Assembly (NCBI GenBank): GCA_032139905.1
Contig: JAQJDB010000007.1
Location: 1,550,001-1,614,000 of the forward strand
DNA from: Nitrospira sp. MA-1
GTDB lineage: Bacteria; Nitrospirota; Nitrospiria; Nitrospirales; UBA8639
Reading direction: 5' to 3'
Length of the DNA stretch: 64,000 nt
The position numbers and the translations under genes were made by a program. Below the pieces are notes generated by a model. The model ran no database searches, had not been told where the DNA came from, and saw only the letters and a program-made list of their open reading frames with translations. Below, in pieces: positions 19,422 through 27,791 of the stretch (the stretch's first letter is position 1; each line of letters begins with the position of its first letter).

Positions 19422-20144
19422 ATGAGCATCCAAGATTACATTGCTGCTCAAAGGGCAAACATTTCGTCCATCAGTCAGCTGCCGCACTTTTCCAAACTCG
19501 GTGATCTCACTTATAGACTCTATGAAAGTGCCGTTTCCCTTGTACCTAGATCTTTCCCCCGGCATTTTGGTCTATTACTCCTCATTTGCCACCGGTCATT
19601 TTTGTCAGCACTAACTTTGATTGGTCAGGCTCAGCCAGACGATGCTGCCCCGATTAGCCGACGGGCTATCGAAGCAGCCAGACTTGCCTTAGCCGTCAAG
19701 ACAAATCCGGAGAGTGCTAGGGAATGGTTTGCTCATGAACAGAGGATGGAGCGTTGGCAAGCTAGGTATAGGGGGGAAAAGCCAAAAAAACCAGTCATAC
19801 CGAAGCTTGATCTGCCAAGCGGCCATCTGATCTTGGCCAAATTAGAGGAGCATCTTGGTATCCTTTCTGACTCGTCTGTTCATTTTACTCCTGAATATTA
19901 TGGTTCGCAGCATTGGATTCGAAACGGAACAAAGTACGAACTTCTGGACTTCACTCCCGACCAGAGAGCAATTGAATGCAGTCTGATTATTCTCATTGGG
20001 CTACATGGCAGTATATTGCGCATATTTGACGAATGCCTCGATGGTCCCTTTTTCTCGGACGACCAGTGGAAGCAGGTATGGGAGCAGAAAGAGATAATTG
20101 GCCGGCAATTAGTTGAAGCAACTGAAGGGCTTGAGGAGGCCTGA
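19422..20144 (+). CDS. Helical protein of unknown function
   Basis: The 240-residue product is soluble and mostly helical with many Leu, Glu and Arg. A hydrophobic stretch FGLLLLICHRSFLSALTLIG is followed by a repeated-Ala/Arg segment, SRRAIEAARLALAV. The arrangement of a buried helix bundle resembles uncharacterised accessory proteins found on islands, including some abortive-infection-type families, but no conserved catalytic motif is seen and I do not recognise the family. It stands alone between the IS relic and the 20431 pair. Confidence 0.6.
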   Translation: MSIQDYIAAQRANISSISQLPHFSKLGDLTYRLYESAVSLVPRSFPRHFGLLLLICHRSFLSALTLIGQAQPDDAAPISRRAIEAARLALAVKTNPESAREWFAHEQRMERWQARYRGEKPKKPVIPKLDLPSGHLILAKLEEHLGILSDSSVHFTPEYYGSQHWIRNGTKYELLDFTPDQRAIECSLIILIGLHGSILRIFDECLDGPFFSDDQWKQVWEQKEIIGRQLVEATEGLEEA

Positions 20145-20430
20145 AACTACGCCTAGGTAATAGTTGATTTTGAGTTGGCAAGATTGCCGTTGGTTCTCAA
20201 ATTCATTCAGAGGGTAATGATGCGGGATTTTTTCGGGTTTTTGAACGAGGTATTTTTTCTTATAAAAAATTATAATAATTTGTCGGGAAAAATAGCCGTT
20301 TATGATAAATACAAAAATTTGTAATCTAATGTGATTTTCGAATAAAAAACATAAAGGGGAAAAGTTTTATCTCTATTGGTGAGGGAAAGGTTTTGGCCCA
20401 TGCAGAATAAGTTATTGGATTAGCATTGCC
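20145..20430. other. AT-rich leader of the 20431 operon
   Basis: Very AT-rich 286 bp with several TATAAT-like hexamers. No gene is seen; it likely contains the promoter of the two-gene unit that follows. Confidence 0.35.
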
Positions 20431-21381
20431 ATGAACAATAAAATAATTTTTCTCTTTTCTTTTTTAATTTTTATCCCTTTATTAGGGGTAACTCAGGCAG
20501 ATTTTACTTCTGTTAAAGCATCGGCCATTATTGACCTTGGCGACTCTCCAGATTCTACGATTGTTAAAGTTTCCTTCGATAGAACAACCTCAGAAGGTCC
20601 AGCCCTGCTTGTTACATCTTTAAATCTTTCACACAAAGATTCACCGAAGAGAATGGATCAATTAAAAGTCACCCCTATAAGTAATTACCTTTCACTTCTT
20701 ACAGGGTGGTTTGTGGTCCAACAAGAAAGCCAAGAATTGTGGGTAGGGATAACATTACCCGCAGGCGAAAATCATGGGGAAATTGAATTAGTTGTTCCGG
20801 GGATGTTGAAGCTGGTAAGTGATTATCCAGAGATTTATGAGTTATCTTATCAACCATCTGGCCCAATGCTGTCTCAATTGGCAGGCTCAGCACAAGGAGC
20901 TCAACATGCCAGAATGGAATCTATTAGATTATCTTTGCCCAGCTGGGGGGAGATAATTAAGGAAAAATCTACTGGCTGGAAAAGAGTGCGAAGCAATTAT
21001 TATACGCCAGAAAACAAGGAAGGAATGTTAAGCATTTTAACGGTAAAAAGTAATCCTGGCACTTTTTCAATTTGGATGAAAGGTAGTATGGTGCACTACT
21101 TTAGTGCAATGGCATTCGGTGTAATTGCTGTCGGAGTTTTATTTGGACCGCAAGCACATTTAACTAAGAAGCATCGTTACTTATCTCTTGGAATTGTGAT
21201 GGTAGGATTCACTTTGCTTATATTTTTGGGTGGAGGATTTCCTCCAAATTTAAAAAAAATTATCTTTGATGGAGATTATATTTTAGGGTTTATATCTCCA
21301 TTTGTTTTAGTGGCTGTATTTCCTTTGGGTTGGAGCGAAACTATAAAGGAGTTTTTTCATGAGGTCCGAAATGCCACATAA
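20431..21381 (+). CDS. Exported membrane-anchored protein of unknown function
   Basis: The 316-residue protein has a signal peptide (residues 1-23, FSFLIFIPLLGVTQA), a beta-rich extracytoplasmic domain of about 200 residues, and then three hydrophobic segments at about 225-243, 253-272 and 285-302. There is no catalytic motif I recognise. The layout, an exported sensor-like domain on a C-terminal three-helix membrane unit, could be a receptor or stability partner. It is followed after 11 bp by the VUT-family transporter gene with a similar MNN start, so the two are likely one operon. Confidence 0.62.
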   Translation: MNNKIIFLFSFLIFIPLLGVTQADFTSVKASAIIDLGDSPDSTIVKVSFDRTTSEGPALLVTSLNLSHKDSPKRMDQLKVTPISNYLSLLTGWFVVQQESQELWVGITLPAGENHGEIELVVPGMLKLVSDYPEIYELSYQPSGPMLSQLAGSAQGAQHARMESIRLSLPSWGEIIKEKSTGWKRVRSNYYTPENKEGMLSILTVKSNPGTFSIWMKGSMVHYFSAMAFGVIAVGVLFGPQAHLTKKHRYLSLGIVMVGFTLLIFLGGGFPPNLKKIIFDGDYILGFISPFVLVAVFPLGWSETIKEFFHEVRNAT

Positions 21382-21392
21382 GGGATTAGGAT

Positions 21393-22091
21393 ATGAACAA
21401 TGAAATTTTGTTTTTTCTCGTAACAATAATTGATCTTCTTTTTGTTCTGTTGGCCTGGAAGTTAGGCAAGGAGTGGGTCTATATTACAATTGTTGTAAAT
21501 GTGATATTGGTTTCTACATTCGCTGCCAAACTTATTCCGATATTTGGTCTTGTCACTAATGTATCTAATACCTTTTATGCATCTATTTTCATTGCTACTG
21601 ATATTTTAACTGAGCATCATGGGAAGAAAGTTGGTTATCGATCTATTTGGATGGGGTTCATTGGATTAGTGCTTTTTGTATCGATGGGACAGTTTGTTTT
21701 GAAATTTGAAATAATTCCAGAAAGTGAAAAAGTAGCTATGGCAATGGAAGTGGTTTTTAACGCCGTTCCAAGGATCGCAATAGCATCCTTTATTGCCTAT
21801 GCTATTGCGCAGAGCTTAGATATTTGGCTTTTTCACTATATTGGGGAGAAATCCAAGGGAAGGTACCTCTGGTTGAGAAACAATGGGAGTACCTTTGTTT
21901 CTCAGTTAGTTGATAGCATAGTATTTTTTTCACTTGCTTTCATTGGAACAGTTCCTTTTCCTGTACTTCTGAATATTATATTTACCGGGTACCTTGTGAA
22001 ATTGATTGTGGCAGTACTTGATACTCCTATTATTTATTTATCCTATACCGTAAAGGGAATTCCTGTGCCGGGGGGAGAGAAAAGAATCTAG
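21393..22091 (+). CDS. VUT/YhhQ-family (queuosine precursor transporter-like) protein
   Basis: The 232-residue protein has six or more membrane helices and the family segments VSNTFYASIFIATDILTEHHG and RNNGSTFVSQLVDSIVFF. These are diagnostic of the VUT/YhhQ (DUF165) family, members of which import preQ0/preQ1 or related deazaguanines. It follows the exported protein by 11 bp. QueC is encoded elsewhere in the window, so the cell probably makes its own preQ0 and an importer would be redundant or specialised. Substrate assignment is by family only. Confidence 0.8.
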   Translation: MNNEILFFLVTIIDLLFVLLAWKLGKEWVYITIVVNVILVSTFAAKLIPIFGLVTNVSNTFYASIFIATDILTEHHGKKVGYRSIWMGFIGLVLFVSMGQFVLKFEIIPESEKVAMAMEVVFNAVPRIAIASFIAYAIAQSLDIWLFHYIGEKSKGRYLWLRNNGSTFVSQLVDSIVFFSLAFIGTVPFPVLLNIIFTGYLVKLIVAVLDTPIIYLSYTVKGIPVPGGEKRI

Positions 22092-22567
22092 GCTTAATTT
22101 TGTTTTAGAAAAATGGGTAGTCCAGAATTTTATTTACATTGGCAGTAGAAATATGTGCTAATTTTGCATTGCTAATCCGCGGGCATGAACCCCTAGCAAA
22201 AATCTTACTGACGTTTCAATAAATTTTCTTCTGTTCTGGGGCAAGTGTCCTTGCCATCGGCCACCCCCCTTAACCCTTCCACACGAATACCGTAAAAACC
22301 GTGACACATGCTTTCCTGAGCAATATCCTAATTTAATTCTCCAAGTAATCTGGCTATCGTAGGTTTCTTATTTGTTTTAATTAGAAAGGAATATAAGATC
22401 GGAAATCCCCTTTTAACGCATCATTTTTCTATAGGCGCTGACGCCCTGCCTGTAGAGTGTACTTCCTTCTATTTCTTTTTTACCCTAAAAGACATAATTG
22501 CAAAATCTAGTGAGGTAAATGGGGCTTCAAGGAGAGCCGTAGCCGGAGGATTTTCTCGAAGAAAGGT
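22092..22567. other. Non-coding right end of the tRNA-Arg island
   Basis: About 475 bp without a supported gene. The composition becomes mixed towards the repeat at 22568. Confidence 0.35.
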
Positions 22568-22613
22568 CTTATAAGCCCGGGGGTCGCTGGTTCGATTCCA
22601 GCCGGACGCACCA
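22568..22613 (+). repeat. att-like repeat, degraded copy of tRNA-Arg 3' end
   Basis: A 46-bp near copy of 17118-17162. It carries an extra C in the anticodon-stem region and two substitutions, one of them G to A in the acceptor strand (CGGACGC). No 5' half of a tRNA lies upstream, so it is an integration scar and not a gene. Confidence 0.75.
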
Positions 22614-22780
22614 CCAACCGCAACATCCACGAGGGAAAAACATCCCGCCAGGTCATTTACACCCTCATCACCAAGCACATTGTTGCCGATCTTGAGCAAG
22701 ACGTCCGGCCATAGGCCAGAACGTGGAACGCTGAACACATCGCAGGAAAGATTAGCCGGCCATTGCGGCACAACGGAATG
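22614..22780 (+). pseudogene. Possible transposase relic (ISAs1-like?)
   Basis: Directly after the repeat a frame reads NRNIHEGKTSRQVIYTLIT and, after a stop and frame change, AEHIAGKISRPL. The first piece resembles the GKTS-EVVYGITSL stretch of ISAs1-type transposases and the second the following helix, but both are short and broken. It is a tentative assignment. Confidence 0.28.
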
Positions 22781-23012
22781 CCTTATTTCGGCATGAGTAT
22801 CCTGGTGCTTTGGTCTTCCGCGTTCCTCTAACCCCTGATTGCCATCGGTGGTTGAGGGCTTTTTATGGTTCCTGCAAACAAAGAATGCAGCTTGGTCTTT
22901 CCTATATCTTGTGGGACTTGCAAGGCGACATCCTTTAATCTGTACATGGATTTTTTGAAGAAATTTGCTAGACTTCCCATCCTGTCTTAGGTCTTCATTT
23001 CAGGGTGCCTTT

Positions 23013-23441
23013 GTGGAACTGGATTCCAAAAAACGCCATCTTCTCACCCGACAACGCGATGAGCGGGGTGAGTTGCTTTACGCTCTGGAACTGCTACACG
23101 CCAATTTTCAAAAGCAATGTGAAGAGGTTCGGAGGCAGGTGCGGAAAAGCGCCTTTAACCGGGAGATCACCCGCGCAGGCCGGTACAGGGAAGAAAAACG
23201 CTTTTGGGAATACGTGAACAATATCATCGAAGATATCCATTTACTCACCTGGAAAAGAGCCGCCATTTCGGTCTGTCAGGCTCAATATGCCAGAAAGCTC
23301 AAGGTCTTAGAAGAAGAACTCCGGGAGTTGGAAACCACCCATCGCAAAGAACGCATCAATTTGCGCTATTCCGGTCAGCCGCCCCAGGAAAATTCTTCTG
23401 ACCACACCAGCATCACGCCTCCCTTTTATTTTCCGCTTTGA
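23013..23441 (+). CDS. Charged coiled-coil protein of unknown function
   Basis: About 142 residues from a GTG at 23013 (the frame is open from a TTG at 22965). The protein is rich in Arg, Glu and Leu with long helical stretches (LHANFQKQCEEVRRQVRKS, KLKVLEEELRELETTHRKER) that should form coiled coils, and ends in a Pro-rich tail. No family is recognised. It is flanked by non-coding stretches. Coding is plausible but not proven. Confidence 0.45.
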   Translation: MELDSKKRHLLTRQRDERGELLYALELLHANFQKQCEEVRRQVRKSAFNREITRAGRYREEKRFWEYVNNIIEDIHLLTWKRAAISVCQAQYARKLKVLEEELRELETTHRKERINLRYSGQPPQENSSDHTSITPPFYFPL

Positions 23442-23903
23442 GCTTCACACTCCCTTTCCAGACTCTACACGTTGCTCACCACCAGGTTCCCTGCCCTCTC
23501 TACAAAAAACTCCCATTGTAAGGTCCAAAGGATATTTCATTCGTAGACTTTCTTTTGGTGTTCCGCATAGTGGTTGCGGTGGGGTTTTTTAAGACCGTCT
23601 TTCTTCGTTTGTTGTTTTCCACTATTCACACCAGTCAGGTGTACGCTTCCCCGTCAAGGGGACAGTTGGTACCTAGAGCTTTCAGTTCTCGCTGATCCAG
23701 TTTTGCGGGATGACGTCCGTGTTCGTCCTTCGAAAACACTGAATCAGAGGAAGAACGTTTTCAACATTTCCTCCCTAGGAGATTTTTGTGTGTTCCTGCC
23801 TTTCCTATGCCGATGTTGGGTTTTAAAGCCAAGTCGTTAAGGTTGCTGCAATTGGAAACCGAGAATGCCTTGGATGGGGTGCACGAAGTTTGACAGGAAA
23901 GGA
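23442..23903. other. Intergenic stretch upstream of the GH31 gene
   Basis: No gene or repeat is recognised in about 460 bp; the end supplies the AGGAAAGGA ribosome-binding site of the following gene. Confidence 0.35.
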
Positions 23904-26087
23904 ATGATGAAGTTTCTGCAAATTTTTCTGGTTGCGTTATTGCTTGGCAACCTTGCCTGTGCCGCCGAGCCGATACCGTTAACCATTGAGCAAAAGGAAA
24001 AGACTTTGGTGGTGTTTCGGAATCAACAACCCATCATGGTGATTCAGGATATCATGCTGGATTTTCACTCCTGGGATGATGTCCAGCTCAACAGGAAAAG
24101 TAACAGTTTCTATCGTTTACACCTGACCTACCGTGATGTTGCGAACGAGGATGAGATCGAATCCCTGGAGGATTCCAGAGTCATCATTGATATTGAAGCG
24201 GATCAGGCAGGGCTGCATTTCTCCAGTGATGCTGACTGGTTTTCCCATGTCAATATTTTCATGGAAGACCTCGGCGGACATATGTTTGGCGTGAAACAAA
24301 CCACCGAGCCGTATAACCAAAAAAGCCCGGATTTGCGGGGTTTGGTGCAAGATGTCAATGCGATCGGCGAACACAACCGGTTTAGTTCCGACTTTGCCAC
24401 CGCGGTTTCACCCATGTTCTTTAGTACGAAGGGGTATGTGAGCTTTTTTAAAACCTTCGCTGAGGGTCGTTATCAATTTGCGATGAATGACCGAACCGAG
24501 TTGTACCATGCCGCCACAGAGTTCAATTGGCATGTTCTTGATGCCCCCACGTTGGATCATGCGCTGGTGAATTATTACCGGCTTGTTGGGGCACCCAAAC
24601 AGGTTCCGCTCTGGAGTACTGGCCCCGTGATCTGGCGTGATGTCCATAAGCGAGGCAAGCAGGATGTTCTTGATGACACCAGACGCTTTACTGAGATGAA
24701 AATTCCCTTCACGGGATTGTTTGTTGATCGCCCCTATAGCGATGGCGCCCATGGTTGGTCGGACATGAACTTTGGTCGTGGTTTCTCTAATCCCCAGGAA
24801 TGGATAAAGACATTACATGAGGATTACCACATCCACTTAATGACCTGGATTGCGCCGATGACTTTTGCCGAACAGAATTTCCCCGGGCGCATGGCAGGTA
24901 CTAAAGGGTATTTTGATCTCAGCAACCCCAAGGCTGTCAGCGAATTTACGCGGCGTTTAACCGACTTGCAGTACACAGTTGGCGTGCAGGGCCACAAAAT
25001 GGATCGGGCGGATGAGAACTTTCCCTATGATGAAAGCTGGCACGATGGCACGCCGATTCTGGAGCGCCGCAGTAAATTCATTTGGCTCTATGCCAAACAT
25101 ACCCATGAGGCGCTGGCGGATTACTGGGGCGAAGACCAGTTTAATTTTGCTCGCGCGGCAGTCCATGGCACGCAGCCCCATTTAAGTGCGATCTGGGGAG
25201 GGGATGTCCAGACAAATTGGGAGGGCTTGCGCAGCAATATGGCCAATGCCATCCGCGCCAGTTATCTGGGTTTCCCCAATTGGGGGACAGATGCCGGAGG
25301 GTTCACCGGCAATACAGGCCTCATTAGTGAAGACCTGTATCTGCGTTGGATCCAATTTGGCGTATGGACCGGGTTTTTTGAGATTAAGCTGGATGGCGCC
25401 AGTGGTCACGGCAACGATCGGGCGCCCTGGCGGTACTCGGAATCCTTTCAGGACCGTTACCGGAAGGTTTTCGAAGAGCGCATGGCGTTGATTCCCTATA
25501 TTTACTCCCTGCTGAATACCGCAGCGGAGCAGGGAACCTTGATGAAACCGCTTGCGGGTATGTACCCCGATGACGAACAAACGTATGCCATCTGGGACCA
25601 GTACCTGTTTGGCCCTTCATTATTAGTCGCGCCCATTCATGATCAAGAACCCATCCGGAAAGTCTATCTGCCGGAGGGAAGCTGGATTGATTACTACAAC
25701 GGCACTATTCATGCCGGTCAACAATGGCTCGAGGTAAAGGTGGTGAGAGAGCATGTGCCGATTTTTGTGAAGGCCAACAGTGTGATGGTCAAAGGAAATA
25801 TGTATCAGGGTAATGACCGTACTTGGAGCCATGCCACGCCCCATCTGGATATTTTCTATTATGCCCAGCGAAACACGACCGCGAATACCCTTTTTACCGT
25901 GGTGGATGCGGGCGATAGCAACAAACACAAGACCATACACGCCAAAATTTCTGGTAACCACGTCACCCTATCGATCCCGGGTAACAGTTATGGCGGGAAG
26001 GTGCATATTGTCCCAAGTGATGGACCCACGCTTGTCAGGGACTATTCCGTTAACAAGGACACCTTCATCACCCTTGAGTTGAAATGA
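23904..26087 (+). CDS. Exported glycoside hydrolase family 31 protein
   Basis: Secreted or periplasmic alpha-glycosidase of family GH31 (alpha-glucosidase/alpha-xylosidase type). The precursor of about 727 residues has a signal peptide (FLQIFLVALLLGNLACAAEP). An N-terminal beta-sandwich is followed by the catalytic barrel with HLMTWIAPMTFAEQNFPG, the nucleophile region HKMDRADE (Asp367 as numbered from 23904) and the acid/base region IWGGDVQTNW (Asp434). A C-terminal beta domain follows (YLFGPSLLVAPI, VYLPEGSWIDYY). ATG 23904 or 23907 both fit the ribosome-binding site. It is alone, with no transporter or regulator. A secreted glycosidase is unexpected if the host is a lithoautotroph, which suggests acquisition. 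Confidence 0.92.
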   Translation: MMKFLQIFLVALLLGNLACAAEPIPLTIEQKEKTLVVFRNQQPIMVIQDIMLDFHSWDDVQLNRKSNSFYRLHLTYRDVANEDEIESLEDSRVIIDIEADQAGLHFSSDADWFSHVNIFMEDLGGHMFGVKQTTEPYNQKSPDLRGLVQDVNAIGEHNRFSSDFATAVSPMFFSTKGYVSFFKTFAEGRYQFAMNDRTELYHAATEFNWHVLDAPTLDHALVNYYRLVGAPKQVPLWSTGPVIWRDVHKRGKQDVLDDTRRFTEMKIPFTGLFVDRPYSDGAHGWSDMNFGRGFSNPQEWIKTLHEDYHIHLMTWIAPMTFAEQNFPGRMAGTKGYFDLSNPKAVSEFTRRLTDLQYTVGVQGHKMDRADENFPYDESWHDGTPILERRSKFIWLYAKHTHEALADYWGEDQFNFARAAVHGTQPHLSAIWGGDVQTNWEGLRSNMANAIRASYLGFPNWGTDAGGFTGNTGLISEDLYLRWIQFGVWTGFFEIKLDGASGHGNDRAPWRYSESFQDRYRKVFEERMALIPYIYSLLNTAAEQGTLMKPLAGMYPDDEQTYAIWDQYLFGPSLLVAPIHDQEPIRKVYLPEGSWIDYYNGTIHAGQQWLEVKVVREHVPIFVKANSVMVKGNMYQGNDRTWSHATPHLDIFYYAQRNTTANTLFTVVDAGDSNKHKTIHAKISGNHVTLSIPGNSYGGKVHIVPSDGPTLVRDYSVNKDTFITLELK

Positions 26088-26453
26088 TGCTCAAAAAAAT
26101 ATTCTTTTTTCTTGTAAAGATTTCCACCTAGGCGGAGGAACCAGTTGCCCTGGTTTCTACACACTTCGTTTTCTCCAAATCTCAATGGATCTTGATAGTT
26201 GTGTCTGCCAAAGCAGGAGAAGTCCGCAATAGGGTATCTGGTGAAAAAGCTCAACTGTCCATGGGGTTGGTCCACTGTATCCTGCGGCCATCAAAGGGAT
26301 GGTGTGAAAGCGAGGCCACTAGGTGGAATGGGATGAGTGCACGTGGCGCTGTACCTCCACAGTCGGGTAGGGGTTTGCCAATTTTGCATCTTCACTGACG
26401 GGTAAATTTTCACCGTGTGATTGCCGAAAAGGTCAGTAAGAGGGAAGACTGCG
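26088..26453. other. Intergenic stretch
   Basis: About 365 bp without a supported gene or repeat; its last bases hold the GAGGGA ribosome-binding site of the STAS gene. Confidence 0.35.
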
Positions 26454-26795
26454 ATGCTGACTGTCAGAGAAGATGTTCGCCGGGATACGAAGGTTCTGGA
26501 ATTATCTGGTCGTTTTGATTGTGACTCGAAGCTTGGGCTTGAAGTCGCTATTCTCGGAGCTCAGGAAATAGGGTGCCAACATATCATTCTCAACTTCTCG
26601 AATATTACCTGGATTGACTCGATAGGGTTGGGGCAGATGTTTCTCTGGTACCATCGGATGAAGCCGGACCGGATTCGGTTGAGTATCGTGAGTCCCCAGA
26701 CACCTGTGAGAGAGTTGCTCGAATGTGCTAATTTGCCACAAGTGATTCCCATCTATCAGTCTGAGGAAGAGGCTGTTGGAGGTATGACGCACTGA
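26454..26795 (+). CDS. STAS-domain protein (anti-sigma factor antagonist-like)
   Basis: A 113-residue single STAS domain of the SpoIIAA/RsbV type. Beta-strand VLELSGRFDCDSKLGLE is followed by HIILNFSNITWIDSIGLGQMF. The Ser of DSIGLG is the site usually phosphorylated by an RsbW-type kinase. The start at ATG 26454 follows GAGGGA; an upstream TTG at 26421 is less likely. No kinase or phosphatase partner is adjacent. A second single STAS protein lies at 45441. It probably acts in a partner-switching pathway, an inference from the family. Confidence 0.85.
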   Translation: MLTVREDVRRDTKVLELSGRFDCDSKLGLEVAILGAQEIGCQHIILNFSNITWIDSIGLGQMFLWYHRMKPDRIRLSIVSPQTPVRELLECANLPQVIPIYQSEEEAVGGMTH

Positions 26796-26889
26796 AACAA
26801 TATTCTTTATTCCAGCATTTTTAGAAGATATCGCATTCTGTGATTCCTTGACGGTTGAACACATCTGATCTTTAAGCCCACCCTCCAGA

Positions 26890-26924
26890 TACAAAAATCC
26901 CCTGTGAGTCTGACCCACAGGGGA
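26890..26924 (-). terminator. Rho-independent terminator of the Skp/OmpH gene
   Basis: TCCCCTGTG (26898-26906) pairs perfectly with CACAGGGGA (26916-26924) around a nine-base loop. Read on the minus strand, the hairpin is followed by TTTTTGT. It lies about 32 bp beyond the stop of the OmpH-like gene. Confidence 0.85.
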
Positions 26925-26955
26925 GAATGTTCAAACGCTTTCTCTTAGTCGTTCG

Positions 26956-27540
26956 TTATTTAAACCGACGGTCAAATTCTTTAACGACTTCATTGGTGAG
27001 ATCCAACCCATCTCTATTGTACAGCACAATTTTTAGCGTGTTTTCGCTTCCTTTATCAATGACGACATCGAAGCCATGGCGTGCGGCAACGGCTGCGGTC
27101 GCTTCTTCGATTTTTTTCATATATTCCTGGACCAGGTCTTTTTGTTTTTGGCCGAGTTCATTCTGGAAATCTTGACCTTGTTTTTGCCAGGCCTGATACT
27201 TTTGGGCAAAACGTTCTTGTTTGCGTTTTTGGTCCTCTTCACTCAGCTTGGAGTCCCTGGACTCTCCAGCCTTGAGTTCCTCCTGGAGGGTCTCTAATTC
27301 TCTTTGATCATTTTTCATCACGGTTTCTCTGGCTTGGGCATGTTCTTTTAACGCAGCCAGGGCCCGGCTTCCGGCCTTCGATTTTTCGATCACGGTCTGA
27401 GGATCAAGGACACCCACGCGGAAGGAATCTTTTCCAGCAGCAAGGGCATGCTGTTCCAAAGACCCGCCTAGGATACAGATGCCGGAGATGAACAGGACCC
27501 CAACAATTTTTGTCAAACCATTTACACACATCTTCTTCAT
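26956..27540 (-). CDS. Skp/OmpH family periplasmic chaperone-like protein
   Basis: The 194-residue precursor has a signal peptide (VGVLFISGICILGGSL, cleaved near ALAAG). The mature protein starts FRVGVLDPQTVIEKSKAGSRAL and continues as a long charged coiled coil, then a final ATAAVAARHGFDVVIDKG strand, the usual Skp/OmpH design of a tentacled trimer that holds unfolded outer-membrane proteins. The start at 27540 follows GAGGGAAAAGC; the frame runs further upstream but lacks a signal there. It is not next to bamA or lpxD as Skp often is. A strong terminator follows. Confidence 0.86.
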   Translation of the reverse strand: MKKMCVNGLTKIVGVLFISGICILGGSLEQHALAAGKDSFRVGVLDPQTVIEKSKAGSRALAALKEHAQARETVMKNDQRELETLQEELKAGESRDSKLSEEDQKRKQERFAQKYQAWQKQGQDFQNELGQKQKDLVQEYMKKIEEATAAVAARHGFDVVIDKGSENTLKIVLYNRDGLDLTNEVVKEFDRRFK

Positions 27541-27765
27541 GCTTTTCCCTCTAGCGTTTAAAGGATGACCCTCGGTTCGGCCAGAGTAGCCGAAGAGGCA
27601 GGAATTACGGGTAAACCTGATGAGAGTAACGAGGGTAAGCGGAGCTGTCAAGAGTCCAACTCCCTTGTGGCTAAACGGTATTGCCGTTTCGAATGGCATT
27701 CATTTTTTCTTCTGTCGAAGGGTAGGACACGTCGGCTTTTTATGGGGAAAGGGCCGGGTTTTGAC
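27541..27765. other. Leader between Skp/OmpH gene and IS30
   Basis: About 225 bp without a gene. The insertion of IS30 here may have separated the Skp/OmpH-like gene from its original upstream neighbour. Confidence 0.3.
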
Positions 27766-27791
27766 TGCGGTTTCAACCGGTCGCTGCAACA
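27766..27791 (+). repeat. IS30 terminal inverted repeat, left
   Basis: A 26-bp repeat beginning TGCGGTTTCAACCGGTCG. It is the exact reverse complement of 28969-28994, and the transposase stop codon lies within it. Confidence 0.9.

Larger units (their letters stand above)
17118..22613. mobile_element. AT-rich genomic island at tRNA-Arg
   Basis: The segment runs from the tRNA-Arg 3' half to a near copy at 22568-22613 that differs by one inserted C and two substitutions. Between them the sequence is visibly more AT-rich than the flanks. It carries a BRO-N protein, a damaged IS1595 transposase, an unknown gene and a coupled pair of membrane/exported proteins. No integrase gene is recognisable. 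The mutated right repeat suggests an old insertion that has lost its mobility genes. Confidence 0.68.

Noticed and set aside
22469-22771. A 100-codon minus-strand frame with GWNRTSDPRAYK
   Set aside because: It is the antisense translation of the tRNA-Arg 3' fragment, a common false protein.
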